Assembly (NCBI GenBank): GCA_947095585.1
Contig: OX352764.1
Location: forward strand, 72,125,536 to 72,189,535
DNA length: 64,000 nt
Direction of reading: 5' to 3'
Origin: Nephrocerus scutellatus
Taxonomy: Eukaryota; Arthropoda; Insecta; Diptera; Pipunculidae
Shown here: one piece after another, positions 1 through 10,425 of the stretch
Position numbering within the stretch: position 1 is the first letter of the stretch
How the letters are laid out: each line of letters begins with the position of its first letter
The notes under the pieces: generated by a model
Told to the model about the DNA's origin: nothing
What the model saw: only the letters and a program-made list of their open reading frames with translations
Databases searched by the model: none
Translations under genes and position numbers: made by a program

Positions 1-1139
1 CCAAAAAACTGGTGACGGACGGAAAGTTATGGCTTATTCGACTCCGCTATTGATGCTAATCATAAATGCAAGCACGAGTATATATACTTTATAGGGTGTA
101 TCTCAATTAAAAATCAAAATTAAATATCCTATCGGATCGGGTTAAAAAGAAAACCATAACAGTAAAAACACATCTGTACATCTAAAGAAATAATTGTTTT
201 ATTATATGTGCTACCATGTGCATAATATTATTGACAACATAATTTAATATACATACATATGAAACATAAACAAATATGTATTTCAAAAAATATACATAAT
301 ACAAGTCATAAATCATGTACTCTGAAATGTAATGTAATACCATATCTTTCTTACTATGAGAGATACCAGTATTAGTGATATTTTCGTATCGGTTAAGATA
401 TTATAATATTAAATAACGAATATATTCATATCAGGTGATATCTACAAATATTAGTATTAACACATGCCTACATACGAATCACTTTTAGTTCCATCCAGAA
501 GTCATCAAGTTCAGTTCGTTAAAGTTACTCATAAACTTTCCAAACAATCCAACATTCATCAAAGTCAGTTCGAGTTCAGTAAATTTAAATAAATTTAGTT
601 CTATCAAGATTTTACACCATTCAGTGGTATCCAGAATATATAGTTAATACAGTTTAAATCAGTAGATCGTCAAATATAATTAATGTATAAATCAATAAAT
701 AAATAAAGTTGTAATAAAATAAGTTGTTGTGAAAAAAAGAGTTAAAAAAGAAATTACACTTTTGTAGAAGAAAACACTTTTGAATAAATATATTTTTCAT
801 TTTTAAAAATATATTTCTTTTAAAAGTGGTATTTGACGGCTCAGCAAGGACCACCTCGAAACGATCCTTAAATGACGTATTAGCAATTGGAACAACTACT
901 CAGCCCAAACTTATGATAACTCTTCCAAGTTAGCCATCGGAATGAAGAAGTAATATGAGTTGAGTTGGTTGGTGAATCGCTTGGCGTACAGACGTGAGTG
1001 TGTAAATTTATACATATATCAATCATGGAAGTTAGTATTATTATTAGTTAGTATTATTCAGGGATATTGTTAATAAATTCAATAAAATACAAATTATGTG
1101 GAAAAGGAACAATCGGCGTTTAATTCATTGTTGCTAAAG
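1..1139 (+). other. A+T-rich stretch, possible LTR of the gypsy element that follows
   Basis: This sequence has no convincing coding region. It ends directly at a tRNA-Trp-type primer-binding site, the position where a 5' LTR would end. An AATAAA-like signal lies near 1080. I could not find its left boundary or a second LTR copy in the window, so the LTR reading rests only on position. Confidence 0.3.
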
Positions 1140-1151
1140 TGGTGACCCCGA
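1140..1151 (+). promoter_or_regulatory. Partial primer-binding site, tRNA-Trp type
   Basis: TGGTGACCCCGA matches the first 12 bases of the complement of the insect tRNA-Trp 3' end including CCA. The match then fails (TAAAAG instead of CGTGAT). The same site occurs perfectly at 44380. It fits a reverse-transcription primer site of a CsRn1- or BEL-type LTR element. Confidence 0.5.
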
Positions 1152-1387
1152 TAAAAGAACATACATAACCAATGTGGTATTGTTCCAAAATTTCTAACAA
1201 CGTGGTTTTAGTTTTGTTCTAGAAAAAAACTTCTATTAACGTGGCTCGATAATGTGCGGAAATATTCAAAAGTTTTTTTTGTAAATCAAATATTTTTTTT
1301 TACAAATTGATTTTAAGAACAAATCATGTGCACCACAATTCGTTTAAATAATCTACATCGAAAAATGTAAGATTTTCAATAACCTAA

Positions 1388-1660
1388 AAAGAAAATTTCT
1401 CGATTAAAAAGGCAAAAATTAACCAAAAACCACCATACAAACACATTCACAAACAACAACAACAACTCAGTCAGCGCGACACTCGGTCGCACCGTGACAC
1501 GAGAAGAGGCAGCGTCGATCGTAACAGATCAAGCAGCAGACAACAAATCTGCTGGTTTCACAGAAAGTTCGGTGTGAAAGCACGAAAGTGCGAACAGCCG
1601 TGCAATTACAGAAATTCTTCGTTCTCACAAAAGCAAAATGAGAACAACCAAAAAAAATAG
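1388..1660 (+). pseudogene. gag: C-terminal Gag remnant, CsRn1/Kabuki-like gypsy element
   Basis: An open frame from a TAA at 1385 to a TAG at 1658 encodes about 90 residues. It ends in a Cys-His-rich segment CWFHRKFGVKARKC followed by EQPC. This is the atypical Gag nucleocapsid-like motif of the CsRn1/Kabuki lineage, which has an aromatic-His pair and RFG...A+KC in place of a classic zinc knuckle. The matrix and capsid parts normally preceding it are missing, and I see no good ATG, so an internal deletion is likely. The stretch before the motif is glutamine- and arginine/serine-rich. The frame stops just after a run of eight A, where pol overlaps in the -1 frame. Confidence 0.6.
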
Positions 1661-2582
1661 GTACCCCAGCTGTCTCAACGGCAGACAGTTTGGGTAACGC
1701 GATGCCTAGCCGTCTTTTTATTCGCGACCCGGACAACAACATAACCTTCCTAATTGACACTGGCGCAGAGCTCTCTGTGATTCCTCTTGACCTTGTCCCA
1801 ACAGTCAGAGCTACACCAAGCTTCACTATTTGCTCAGCCAATGGTACGCCCATAGGCACGTATGGCACAAAGTTGTTAAAAGTAAACCTCGGGCTTAGAA
1901 GACAATTTATTCAAGAGTTCACCATTGCAGCCGTAGACCGACCATTGATAGGGGCTGATTTCCTCAAGAAATTCAGATTGTTAGTTGACATTAAAAATCG
2001 TAGACTTATCGACTCAACTACCAACCTTCAAATTTGCGCAACGCAGGCTATTGTTGACACTCCAACACCAAAACAGCTTTTTCCTAAGGACGAATTCAGT
2101 GCAATTCTGAAAGAATATCCGTCACTTACAGTGCCCCCGAATTTCAATCAGCCAGTAAAACATACGGTTTTGCACCATATTGTGACAAAAGGCCAGCCAC
2201 CTTTTTCGAAACCTCGCCGACTGAATGTGCAACAACAAAAGACGGCGCGCTTAGAATTTCAGCACATGGTAGATCTCGGAATATGCCGATCGTCAGCGTC
2301 ACCGCTGCACATGGTAGGAAAGAAGGGCAGCGAAGACTGGAGACCATGTGGAGACTACAGACGTCTTAATGCCATAACGACTCCCGATAGGTATCCAATC
2401 CCTCACATACACAACTTTTCCCAAAATCTTAACGGTTGCAAAATATTTTCGAAAATTGATTTAGTGAGGGCATATCATCACATACCTGTAGCCCCGGAGG
2501 ACGTGCATAAGACAGCAATCACTAATCCGTTCGGTCTGTTCGAGTTTGTTAGAATGCCATTCGGTCTTCCTATTCCTATTGT
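1642..2582 (+). pseudogene. pol: Protease and 5' part of reverse transcriptase, CsRn1-like gypsy pol
   Basis: The frame opens at 1642 in the -1 phase to gag. It begins with a retropepsin domain (active site [11 protein letters not shown], about position 1755) and continues through a linker into the fingers and palm of RT. Visible RT motifs are [14 protein letters not shown], the first catalytic aspartate block [14 protein letters not shown] and the FVRMPFGL turn near 2554-2568. These are characteristic of arthropod CsRn1/Kabuki elements. Similarity ends abruptly after MPFGL. The YxDD box, RNase H and integrase are absent because a hAT-derived block begins at 2590. Without an ATG the product would depend on frameshifting. 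The element is dead by truncation. Confidence 0.8.
1650..1696 (+). promoter_or_regulatory. Programmed -1 frameshift signal between gag and pol
   Basis: In the gag frame the codons are CAA AAA AAA TAG, giving an in-phase A-AAA-AAA slippery heptamer (1651-1657) directly before the stop. Four bases later a stem-loop can form. Bases 1662-1666 pair with 1692-1696, one C/T mismatch follows, and 1668-1674 pair with 1684-1690 (one G-T pair) around a 9-base loop. A -1 slip enters exactly the protease-RT frame, which is open from 1642. Confidence 0.65.
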
Positions 2583-2589
2583 TGCTAAA

Positions 2590-3144
2590 AGTACTGGTAG
2601 TAGATAAGATCTCAAAATGCATCCAAGATCCTTTTTTGGGTGGATAGTATTTCTAAATGCTTAAAACAATTCTTTTATGATAATTATATACCACTAGTTG
2701 GATTTAATAGAACTTGCAACAGGCGGAGCTGCCGTAATGGCACTTGAAAAATATGGTGTTCAAGCTAAATTGAAAAAAGACTATTTTTAAATGAAGTGTA
2801 CATGTCATTCTTTACATTTGTGTTTATCTTATGCTTGTAATAAACTTCCGGTAGAAATCAAAAACTTTGCCAAAATATTTACAAAGTTTCAAGAGAATTA
2901 ATGAGTTTAAGGAAATTAAGATAAACAGAATCATCGAACAATCGAACACAAAAGTTTATTTTTTGTTTCTATCATATATTTTAAAAATTATAAATTTAGA
3001 AATGATTTAAACAACGAGTTTCAATCCGAGTTAGCCTACCGTATTTATATGAGAACTTTGAATCAAATGTCAATTTAGTATTAATTTTTAGTATTAAGTA
3101 TGAGTATTAATTTTATTAATAACGTCTATTTAAGAAACATTTCT
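2590..3144 (+). pseudogene. hAT transposase-derived block (copy 1 of a 555-bp repeat)
   Basis: This segment matches 13232-13786 and 22131-22685 over its whole length with scattered substitutions. Broken frames contain a peptide starting MKCTCHSLHLCLSYAC and continuing KLPVEIKNFA. That is the conserved C-C-H-S-L-H-L block of the hAT-like ZNF862/KIAA1586-type transposase-derived proteins. Upstream is a degraded stretch resembling the preceding transposase core. No terminal inverted repeats are seen. All copies share the ends AGTACTGGTAG and AAACATTTCT although their flanks differ. Confidence 0.6.
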
Positions 3145-3247
3145 CTTCAAGAAATTAATTATATTTTATTATTATTATTATTATTGTTGGGTGGGCTGAA
3201 AAGCCTGGTACACTGCGACCTAGAGATCTATTGTGCATCCCAGATGA

Positions 3248-4380
3248 TTACCACTTTATGTGGTGGCCTAGTTCCTTAATGAATGCCATTACGTCTGACA
3301 GTTCGATTGAAGTGGCATTCTGTCCTGGGACTGTGTAAGCCTTGAGGTACTTGAGTCTTTTCCTTATAAGAGCATCACACACGAACAATCTATGTTCTGG
3401 CGATTCTTTTGCCTTGTTGCAGAACCAGCAGTTGTCCGTCTGGGATTTTCCCATTTTCAATAGGTGTCTGTTGAATGGGCCGTGTCCCGTTATGTACCAG
3501 ACTTGAGATCTGAGTGCATGACGGTTCAGTTTAATTGCCTTGTCTATATGTACAATGTTGTACTTGAGAAGCCTTTTGGTATGTTTCATCCCTGTTGACG
3601 ATGCCCATTCAGCTTCGATGGCATTGTTGGCCCACTCTTTAATTTTGTTTTTGAGGTGGCTAAGGGAGTAGGCAATGCTTGGTTCCGGCCCAATGAAGGT
3701 ACCTTCTGCGCCTTCTCTTGCGCAGAGATCTGGTGCCTCGTTCCCTGCAATGCCTGAGTGCCCTTGGGACCACATAAGGGTGATTTTATTAGTTTTGGCC
3801 AATTGTTTTAAGTGGCAGTAGCAGCTCCACGTTGTCCTTGTGTTGAAAGTAGGACCTTTTAGTGCAAGTAGTGCGGCCTGGCTATCTGAGATCATGTAAA
3901 TCTCAGTTCTTCTGTATTTCCTTTTAGTGCATTCCAAGATGCAGGCTTCAAGTGCAATTGTTTCTGCCTGGAAAACGGTTGGGGAGTTGCCTAGGGGTAT
4001 TCGCAGTGTGGTTCTGGGTCCGAATACTCCTGCTCCTGTTCCTGTATCTGTTTTAGATCCATCTGTGTACCAGATGGATGCATGATGGGGGAGGTTATTG
4101 ATGGTATTTTCAACTTGATGACGTTCTGGAATTCTAACCAAGAAATTCCTTTGGAAATCAGTTGTTTTCATCATTGAGTCTGATTGTAGGACAATACCAT
4201 GATCCGAGTTAATTATGGAGATGATGTTTGTATGTCCTGGTCTGTTGGATTTAACCTGGTTGTGTATATTGAGATTAGAGAGTCTTAAGCCAGCTTCTTT
4301 TTTAATGTGTATGTGAAGTGGTGTCAGTCCTATAATCTTCTCGAGGGCTGCCGTAGGGCAGGTCTTTATGGCACCTGTTG
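3248..4380 (-). pseudogene. RNase H and zinc-finger C terminus of the I/LOA-like LINE
   Basis: Reading from about 4380 down to the stop at 3248, the frame encodes the post-RT connection region, then RNase H and a terminal zinc finger. RNase H motifs are IWYTDGSKT (first Asp), an FQAETIAL glutamate block, ISDSQAALLAL (second Asp) and WSQGHSGIAGNEAPDLCA (His/Asp). A C-x2-C-x7-H-x4-C finger (CWFCNKAKESPEHRLFVC) follows. RNase H downstream of RT is typical of the I, LOA and R1 groups. It joins the RT frame by a single-base shift near 4380, at a segment corresponding to the conserved TGAIKTCPTAAL sequence. Confidence 0.8.
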
Positions 4381-5960
4381 ACAGATGAGTCTTTGTATCT
4401 TATTGAGTTTTGAGCGTGTCTTAAATTGCTCTGTTTTTGGCCACCATATCAAGGCTGCGTATGTCAGCCTAGGTCTGATATGGGAGTTCCATGCCAGTTT
4501 TTGATCGAACATAACTCCCAGATATTTGGCCTCCGGCATTATTTGGAGGACCTTGCCTTGGAAATTTATAATGGGAAGATTTATTTTTCTCCTCTTTGTG
4601 AAGATGGTGCACACTATCTTGTCTGGGTTGACACTTAGGTTCACCTCTTTACACCAATCGTTTACTAGTTTGAGAGCAATTTGCATCCGTTCTGCTATCG
4701 TACTCTCGAATTTGCCACGGACCATAAGGACGAGGTCATCCGCATAGCCAATATTGGTAATATGATTATTCTTAAGCCTTGAGAGTAACTGGTCCATCAC
4801 CAGCAGCCACAAAAGAGGTGATAGGACTCCGCCTTGTGGGCAACCTCTGGTTGCCGCTACTGTGATGGCTTCGTCGCCGAATGAGGCCCGAATTCTCCTA
4901 CCCCTTAGCATGCTTATAACCCATCCTATGATTGAGGATTCTACACTCTTGTTTCTGGCTAGTGATTGAATCATTTCGAAGTTAGTGTTGTCAAAAGCGC
5001 CTTGAATGTCTATGAAGGCACATATTAACATTTCTTTGTTCCGAATTGTATCTTCGATTTCGTCTGTCAGCTCGTGCAGTGCAGTTTCTGTTGATTTCTC
5101 TGTCTGATATGCATGCTGGCTGGGGTTTAGTGGGTTAATTTGGAGTGCATTAGATTTTATGTGGTGACATAGTATCTTCTCCATGGATTTGAGTAGAAAT
5201 GAAGATAGGCTGATTGGTCTGTAGGACCTTGTATCTTCGGGAGATTTTTTACCAGCCTTTGGTAGGAAAATAACTCGCACTTCTCTCCAGCACCTTGGAA
5301 CGTATTCTAGGCTATAGCTGGCTCTGTAGAGTTTCACGAGCAAAAATTCTATCTGATGGAGCCCACGTTGCATCAAAATTGGGTAGACCACGTCTCCTCC
5401 AGGGGATTTTAGTGGGCCGAATGAATTTACAGCCCAGCGGACTCCTTCAATGGAAAATATGTTTTTTGAGCGCCTGGAGGCCTCGATTGGTATGATATAA
5501 GGATGTCAGTTTATGTCCTCGTTTTCCTCATCGTTACCCAGTATTAAGCAGTCTGGGAAGTGGCTTTTTACCAGGCAGTTGAGTGTTTCATTTCTTGAGG
5601 TTGTCAGATCTCCGTTAGGTTTTTTGACAGACCCGAGTGGATTTGTGTTGTGTTGGTTGGTTGGTAGTTTGTCGATGCTTTCACAGAATTCTCTCCAGCT
5701 GTTGCGTTTGCTGCTTCTTAATGCCGCGTTATATTTTGTGAGAGAAGTACGATAGGCCGTCCAAATGTTTGTTCGTTTGGCCTTGTTGAACATTTTCCGG
5801 ACTTCTCTTCTCTTAGCCTCGAGATCATGGTTCCACCAGGGAACGTCTCTTGTACCTTTGACTCGGACTGCAGGACAACTTGTGTGATAGGCATTTATGA
5901 TTGCCTCGGTAAGGTCGTTTGCTGTGGAGTCTAGGTCGGCTATCGAGTTTATTCGGACAT
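4366..5960 (-). pseudogene. Reverse transcriptase of the I/LOA-like LINE
   Basis: The minus-strand frame from about 5960 encodes a basic region (PWWNHDLEAKRREVRK), then RT. Motifs are VIFLPKAGKKSPEDTRSYRP, the first catalytic aspartate in AFIDIQGAFDN, the RGCPQGGVLSPLLW turn, and the active-site box GYADDLVLMV at about 4740-4765. The frame is interrupted only by a TGA at about 5508, where family members usually have Trp, and by the shift near 4380. The catalytic residues are intact, so loss of function is due to those two lesions and the missing 5' end. Confidence 0.8.
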
Positions 5961-5975
5961 TATAAGGACACTAAT

Positions 5976-6152
5976 AATCATTTGCCAACTGAGGAAGTTT
6001 TTGTTGGAAGCTGAAGAGTACATTATTACGAAAAGTGAAATTGTAATAAAGACAAATATTATAATTTTTTATATCAAATTCTTGGATCAATTCATGTCAA
6101 AATTTGATTTTAACAACATTAACTTGAAAAACTTTTCCATTTTAATCGGATC
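5976..6152. other. A+T-rich spacer without recognised features
   Basis: This sequence lies upstream of the truncated LINE end. I see no open frame, repeat or motif I can name. Confidence 0.4.
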
Positions 6153-6720
6153 ATGAAGTATCCATTTACTTTAGTATCCGCTTTTTCATATTTGGTCGAA
6201 TGTGCCCCTGAAAATATCAGGATACAATGGAAGCTCATAAGATTTTCGAAAACCAATCTGAACGCTACTATGGACATTAATTGCATGTGCGGGCCATGGC
6301 AGCACTACGTGATGAGAAGTACAGTCGGTAATAGTGCCTGTTCAGTGTTAGGAAAATACAAAGTATCTGTTTGCGACAGCATTTCGATCACACCGCCAAA
6401 ACTTAGTATGAAAAGTAAATTAAAGACAAACCAGTACAATCGAAGTACAGTTAAGATTGCAACATTGCTCCAGTTGCTTAAATCTTTTTACAACGTTTGA
6501 CTGCACATAATCCCATACGAAAAGAACCACACGCTACGCTCCGTATTGAACGACCGATGCGCTACGCGCGAGTTACAGACGCAACAACAACAACAACATT
6601 ATCAGCAACCTGCACAGCAAGCCGACAACCTGTGGTCATTGCCACCGAACACCACATCTTCCACATTCCCACAGTTCAACATATTTCGCAAGAAATAAAA
6701 ATGCACATTAATTCATAAGA
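6153..6720 (+). pseudogene. Unidentified open frames, possibly retroelement-derived
   Basis: An open frame of 115 codons (6153-6497) is rich in Ser, Cys and Lys and has no signal peptide or domain I recognise. A second region in another frame (about 6503-6698) is open and carries a run of five Gln and a Pro/Gln/Asn-rich tail (QQPAQQADNLWSLPP). It ends at a TAA close to a duplicated AAGAAATAAAAATG. Base composition is less A+T-rich than the surroundings, which hints at former coding sequence. I do not recognise the family and assign no function. Confidence 0.25.
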
Positions 6721-7049
6721 AATAAAAATGTAGTTCTCACGTTGTAAATCGCAAAGGTGATTGCAAAATTGCAATATCAGCGTCTGCTTCATTTCCGACC
6801 ACTGATCACCTTCGCGACAGTAGCTTTAATTTTAACTTTGTAAAATAGCGTAAGTTAGTTCTGAGTGAGTTTTGATTCAATAAAGATCATTTTTTTTCCC
6901 CTAACTAAACAACAGAATTATAATTCGCGCAAATCGTCCAACATCGTACCTTAGCTTGACCTTTAAAGTAAATTGCCGGCTCTATACGCTCAGATCAACA
7001 TGTTTGAAGTAGTGTAACGGCATCACGCTAGGTTACGCAGTTTGGATAT
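6721..7049. other. Possible LTR 3' portion with polyadenylation signal
   Basis: The stretch holds an AATAAAG signal at 6879-6885 followed by a T run and a mixed-composition segment. This resembles an R-U5 region of an LTR. The direct repeat AAGAAATAAAAATG occurs twice just upstream. I found no matching second copy or primer site, so this is only suggestive. Confidence 0.25.
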
Positions 7050-8700
7050 AACCGTAATAGCCACTCCGAGCAAATCGTGTGAACGTCCTGCTATCTTCTG
7101 CTGATTTAGACGAGATGATGTTGAACGTTTTTTTTTTGGGGTCTTTGATTTTATTTGTATGATCCCTTAAACCGGACAGGGGAAAATAAATTTAGTTAAT
7201 TCCATCCTTCACTATGATCAAAATTTGTAATTGTAACGGGTTCGTGAACACGAGCAGCTTGCGATTCGGTACGCGATATAACTTAATCTATAAGTTTTGC
7301 TTCTTCCCCACCCCTAGCCAAGGTGCATACATTCCCGACAGCGCTGACGGCGATGGATCTACCAGGGTAAGTGTTAACCAAGCTCATTTCCTTTTCTTTT
7401 ATTTCTCGACTAATTGTTTCAAAAATCCACGACAATCGCAACCCCAAATCAGTGTTGCGCATTAAATTATATTGTGTTCACTACCGACATTAAATATGCC
7501 AATAATTATATATTTTTTTTGGTACTTTGTCGATTATTTAGAATTTGCTATCGAATTCATTTAATTATAGTAAAGTCTATCGCTGTATATGAAATAGTAT
7601 GTTATTTTTTTCCGGTCGGGGAAATTGTACACATGGTAACGAAAATGGTGCAAAGCTGGTACTGCCTTGGTATCCAATCGGGGTTTTAGTTTTAGTTGTT
7701 GTTTTTTTTTCAGTATTCATACACCCTGTAAATAGTACATAATTTTTTGAATATTTTTATTTTCCTTTAACGTGTAAAAAAATTATATTAATTTTTTTGG
7801 AGGATATATAATTTTTTTTCCTCCTTGTTGAGTAATGTAACTGATCAAGATATAGAGATGGCCATAGTTACCATTTGGTTTAATGAATATTCTTTTAATT
7901 TTTTTCCCTCAGCCTAACGTTTGTAAATAGTATATGGAGAATCGTGCCTTTAGTTTGAAGACTTTTTTTTGATATCGGTAATTTAATACTATTATTAGTG
8001 ATGGAGGCAAGTTTCGAGTAGATTTTTTTTTGTCTTTTCCTGTTATCTTATAAGTTTCTCTAGCCTCCATGTTTGTAGGGAATATATAAAATACCACCCA
8101 TAAATAATTAGCTCATATATTTGTTCATACTATGACATTAGAATGTTACGTATTATTACTGATATTTTCTTTTGTTAATAATTCAATAAAGGCAGACAAG
8201 AAATGAATAGATTTTGAATTTTTATTACACCTTCAATTTCCAGCAAGGTGTATTCGAAGTCGGTGGTTTACCCCAAATAAGGGGGTTCTAGGACATCAAG
8301 GACCCATGGTAGGGAGGGTAAAGAAAGAGGCGAGACACCGGTAGCAGTCGTGTCGCCCGCCACGCGGGCACGCAAAATTATTTATGATGAAGTCGGACGA
8401 CAGGGTCAATCAATATCCCACCCCGGTAGCCGACGATCATGGCCGAAATTATAGCGTGCGCCCCGATTGATCCTGACTCCAAGGGGGTAGTTGCCTGACA
8501 GCAGGTCCGCAACGTCTATCCCGTACGTAAGTATATCATTACCTAAGTGGGGACCTATTGTGAGCAGCCAGGGTTTCCTGAGCTGCACATATTGGGTGAC
8601 ATAAGGTGATGGAGAAAATACGCTACCGTACCATTGCCCCATCGCTATTCAGGCCCATTACAACCATTTAAAAGTTGCAAGCGACGTTGTTTTTGCTACA
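7050..8700 (+). other. LTR/leader-like region related to the leader in the tandem monomers
   Basis: No long reading frame is present. The motif CGACAGCGCTGACG (7336-7349), followed by a splice-donor-like GGGTAAGTG, is shared with 14507-14552 in the tandem monomer. A G-rich block at about 8250-8335 (AAGGGGGTTCT, CATGGTAGGGAGGGT) aligns loosely with 15370-15440. The arrangement suggests a diverged long untranslated leader or LTR of a related gypsy family, with exon-like islands between A+T-rich introns. No primer-binding site was found here. Confidence 0.35.
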
Positions 8701-9502
8701 ATTTCTTTTGGCCTGTCATTTACTCAATTACTTCTATTTAATATTCCCACTCAAGTGTGCAGCTTATACAAGAAAAGTTTCTTTAATCTAAAATTGCGTC
8801 TGCAAAAAGACAATTCTATAGAAATCCCAACTGTATGCATACTAATGCTGTAATAAAATGATATGCGCCAAATGGCGGTAGTCAAAAGAGCGAGAAACGT
8901 AATTTGTGGCAGCGAAACGCGTATAGTTTTTGCTTGGCTTTTGCTCATAATTTAATCACCAATGCATAAATATTTCGTTACGATCTGTGCTTTAAGAAAA
9001 CAGTTGGGCTTTCTATAGAGAAGGTTTTGAACACTGGGCTTGCGCCACTCCAATACTAATATAATTAAAATAATTTGTCTCTTAACAACGACCCTTGACG
9101 CTTTAATTTAGGTACCACAGATGGGCTGTCATGTAAAAAAATTATAAGCAAACGTTCAGCTCAATGCAGAGAATCGTGTGTGAAAATTAAAAATTTAAAA
9201 TATCATAAATCTCCAGCAACGTATGTGTCATAAAAGATTACATAATATTGCTTATTGTTTGCACCTTAATATTGTTTTTTGTAGTGCGAAACTTTTTTTA
9301 AAAAAAGTTTTTTTTAAAACTCACAACTTCAACGCCGATGCTTAACGCGTTTATTTAGTTTATTGGATATTTGGGAATCTTGCGACAAGCTTGGTTGTCA
9401 TTAAAATTGAATTCTAACTTCAGTCATTTAACTATGCCGGGTACACCATATTTCCGTGTCTTACTTTAAAATGGTATATTCATAATTCGTTTATATAGCG
9501 TG
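8701..9502. other. A+T-rich sequence, nothing recognised
   Basis: Short, low-complexity A+T-rich DNA. An AAAAAAAGTTTTTTTT-type near-palindrome lies near 9294-9318. No coding or repeat feature can be supported. Confidence 0.4.
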
Positions 9503-9696
9503 TTATTTCTTGTTTAGTGATTGAATTGAGTTGGTACAAAAGTAACATATAAGTTAGCACAAGATAAGTCAATTCTACGGACACAGTGCGGCGTCCAAAT
9601 TTTCAATGAATGCACACCGATCTGGCGCCGACACTGGCGCCCGAGCAGAATAAAACGCCCGAGCAAAGTAAAAAAGTCAAGTGCGAATAATTAATT

Positions 9697-9831
9697 AAAA
9701 ATCACCAAAAGTAGTGATTCAGTTTACTCGTAATATGATTTAAAAATTACCATAAGTAGTGATTCGGTTTACCCGTAATAAGTTTTAAAAATCACCATAA
9801 GTAGTGTTTTCGGTTAATCGTGCTAAATATA
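9697..9831 (+). repeat. 45-bp minisatellite, three units
   Basis: Three consecutive 45-bp units start at 9697, 9742 and 9787, each with the core AAAAATYACCAWAAGTAGTG. The same triplet recurs in the other two locus copies near 10620 and 11209, always just upstream of the coding frame. It could be a duplicated leader or promoter element. Confidence 0.85.
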
Positions 9832-9858
9832 AAAATCTCCTTCTAGTCTTCTAGGAGT

Positions 9859-10371
9859 ATGCCTGCTATCTCTTCTCCTAAAACGCGTTGTCAAAGGAAC
9901 AAATCCTAAAGTGCTTCGGGTACTTTATCGAATATTATTACAATCATACCGACGATCTCTCCTGCTAATAGAGCCGTAGCCAAAGAATACAACTTCTCAA
10001 ATACTTCGAGAATTTTACGAAAATATCTCAAAATGAAGCAGCTCTCTTCTACTGAAAGCGGCGTAGCCGAAAAGCACAAATTTTCAAGTTCGCCAGGTAC
10101 TTCAAGCGGCTTCGCAGCAATCACACAAATTTTTCCTGCTAATATCGCGGTAACCGAAGAACCAAACTACATCATCAAAGAAACAGTTCATGACACAGTT
10201 CCAACTTTCTCAATGAAGTCGGAAGCTTATCCAGCTAAAATGTCACCTGAAATACATATGCAACCCAGATTGTCAACCGTTCTCTATTGGAATTCTACGC
10301 CGTCAACCACCAATGTGATAACATCCGTCGGAAATATTAACCCAGTATCCTTATATCCACCTTCAGCTTAG
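9859..10371 (+). pseudogene. Ser/Pro-rich ORF of unknown family, copy 1
   Basis: The frame starts with ATG at 9859 (MPAISSPKTRC), meets a TAA at 9907, is open again from 9910, and ends at a TAG at 10369. The early stop is present in all three copies, so it predates the duplication, unless translation starts at the internal ATG at 10033. The predicted protein is rich in Ser, Thr, Pro and Lys and has no membrane segment or recognised fold. Past the TAG the frame continues into a PLDLSVNK segment, cut by the copy boundary. I do not recognise the family. Confidence 0.4.
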
Positions 10372-10425
10372 TCTTCTCCAAACAATTCCCCATTAGATTT
10401 GTCTGTTAACAAACCTTCATTATTT

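Larger units (their letters stand above)
3145..5975 (-). mobile_element. I/LOA-type non-LTR retrotransposon, 5'-truncated
   Basis: This is a minus-strand LINE. Its 3' end carries an AAT/TAA-type repeat tail, seen on the plus strand as TTATTATT at 3163-3184, as in I-like elements. Going upstream on the minus strand come an RNase H-containing C terminus, the reverse transcriptase, and the region between endonuclease and RT. The endonuclease itself is missing, so the element is 5'-truncated near 5975. Only one nonsense codon and one small frameshift break the coding region, which suggests a fairly recent insertion into the hAT block. Confidence 0.8.
9503..10425 (+). repeat. Tandem locus, copy 1 (923 bp)
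   Basis: This is the first of three head-to-tail copies of a unit made of an A+T-rich leader, a 45-bp triplet minisatellite and a short coding frame. Copy 2 starts at 10426 with the same TTATTTCTTGTTTAG sequence. Copy 1 is cut 3' within the LDLSVNK-encoding repeat region, so it lacks the end of the reading frame found in copy 3. Confidence 0.9.

Noticed and set aside
6153..6497. 115-codon frame considered as an envelope or host gene
   Set aside because: No motif or homology I can name. Listed only as unidentified.
9633..9650. TGGCGCCCGAGCAG resembles a tRNA-Lys(TTT) retroviral primer site
   Set aside because: Only about 13 bases match, then AATAAA follows. There is no LTR upstream and no gag downstream, and a near-repeat CGCCCGAGCA lies 20 bases further. 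Probably chance.
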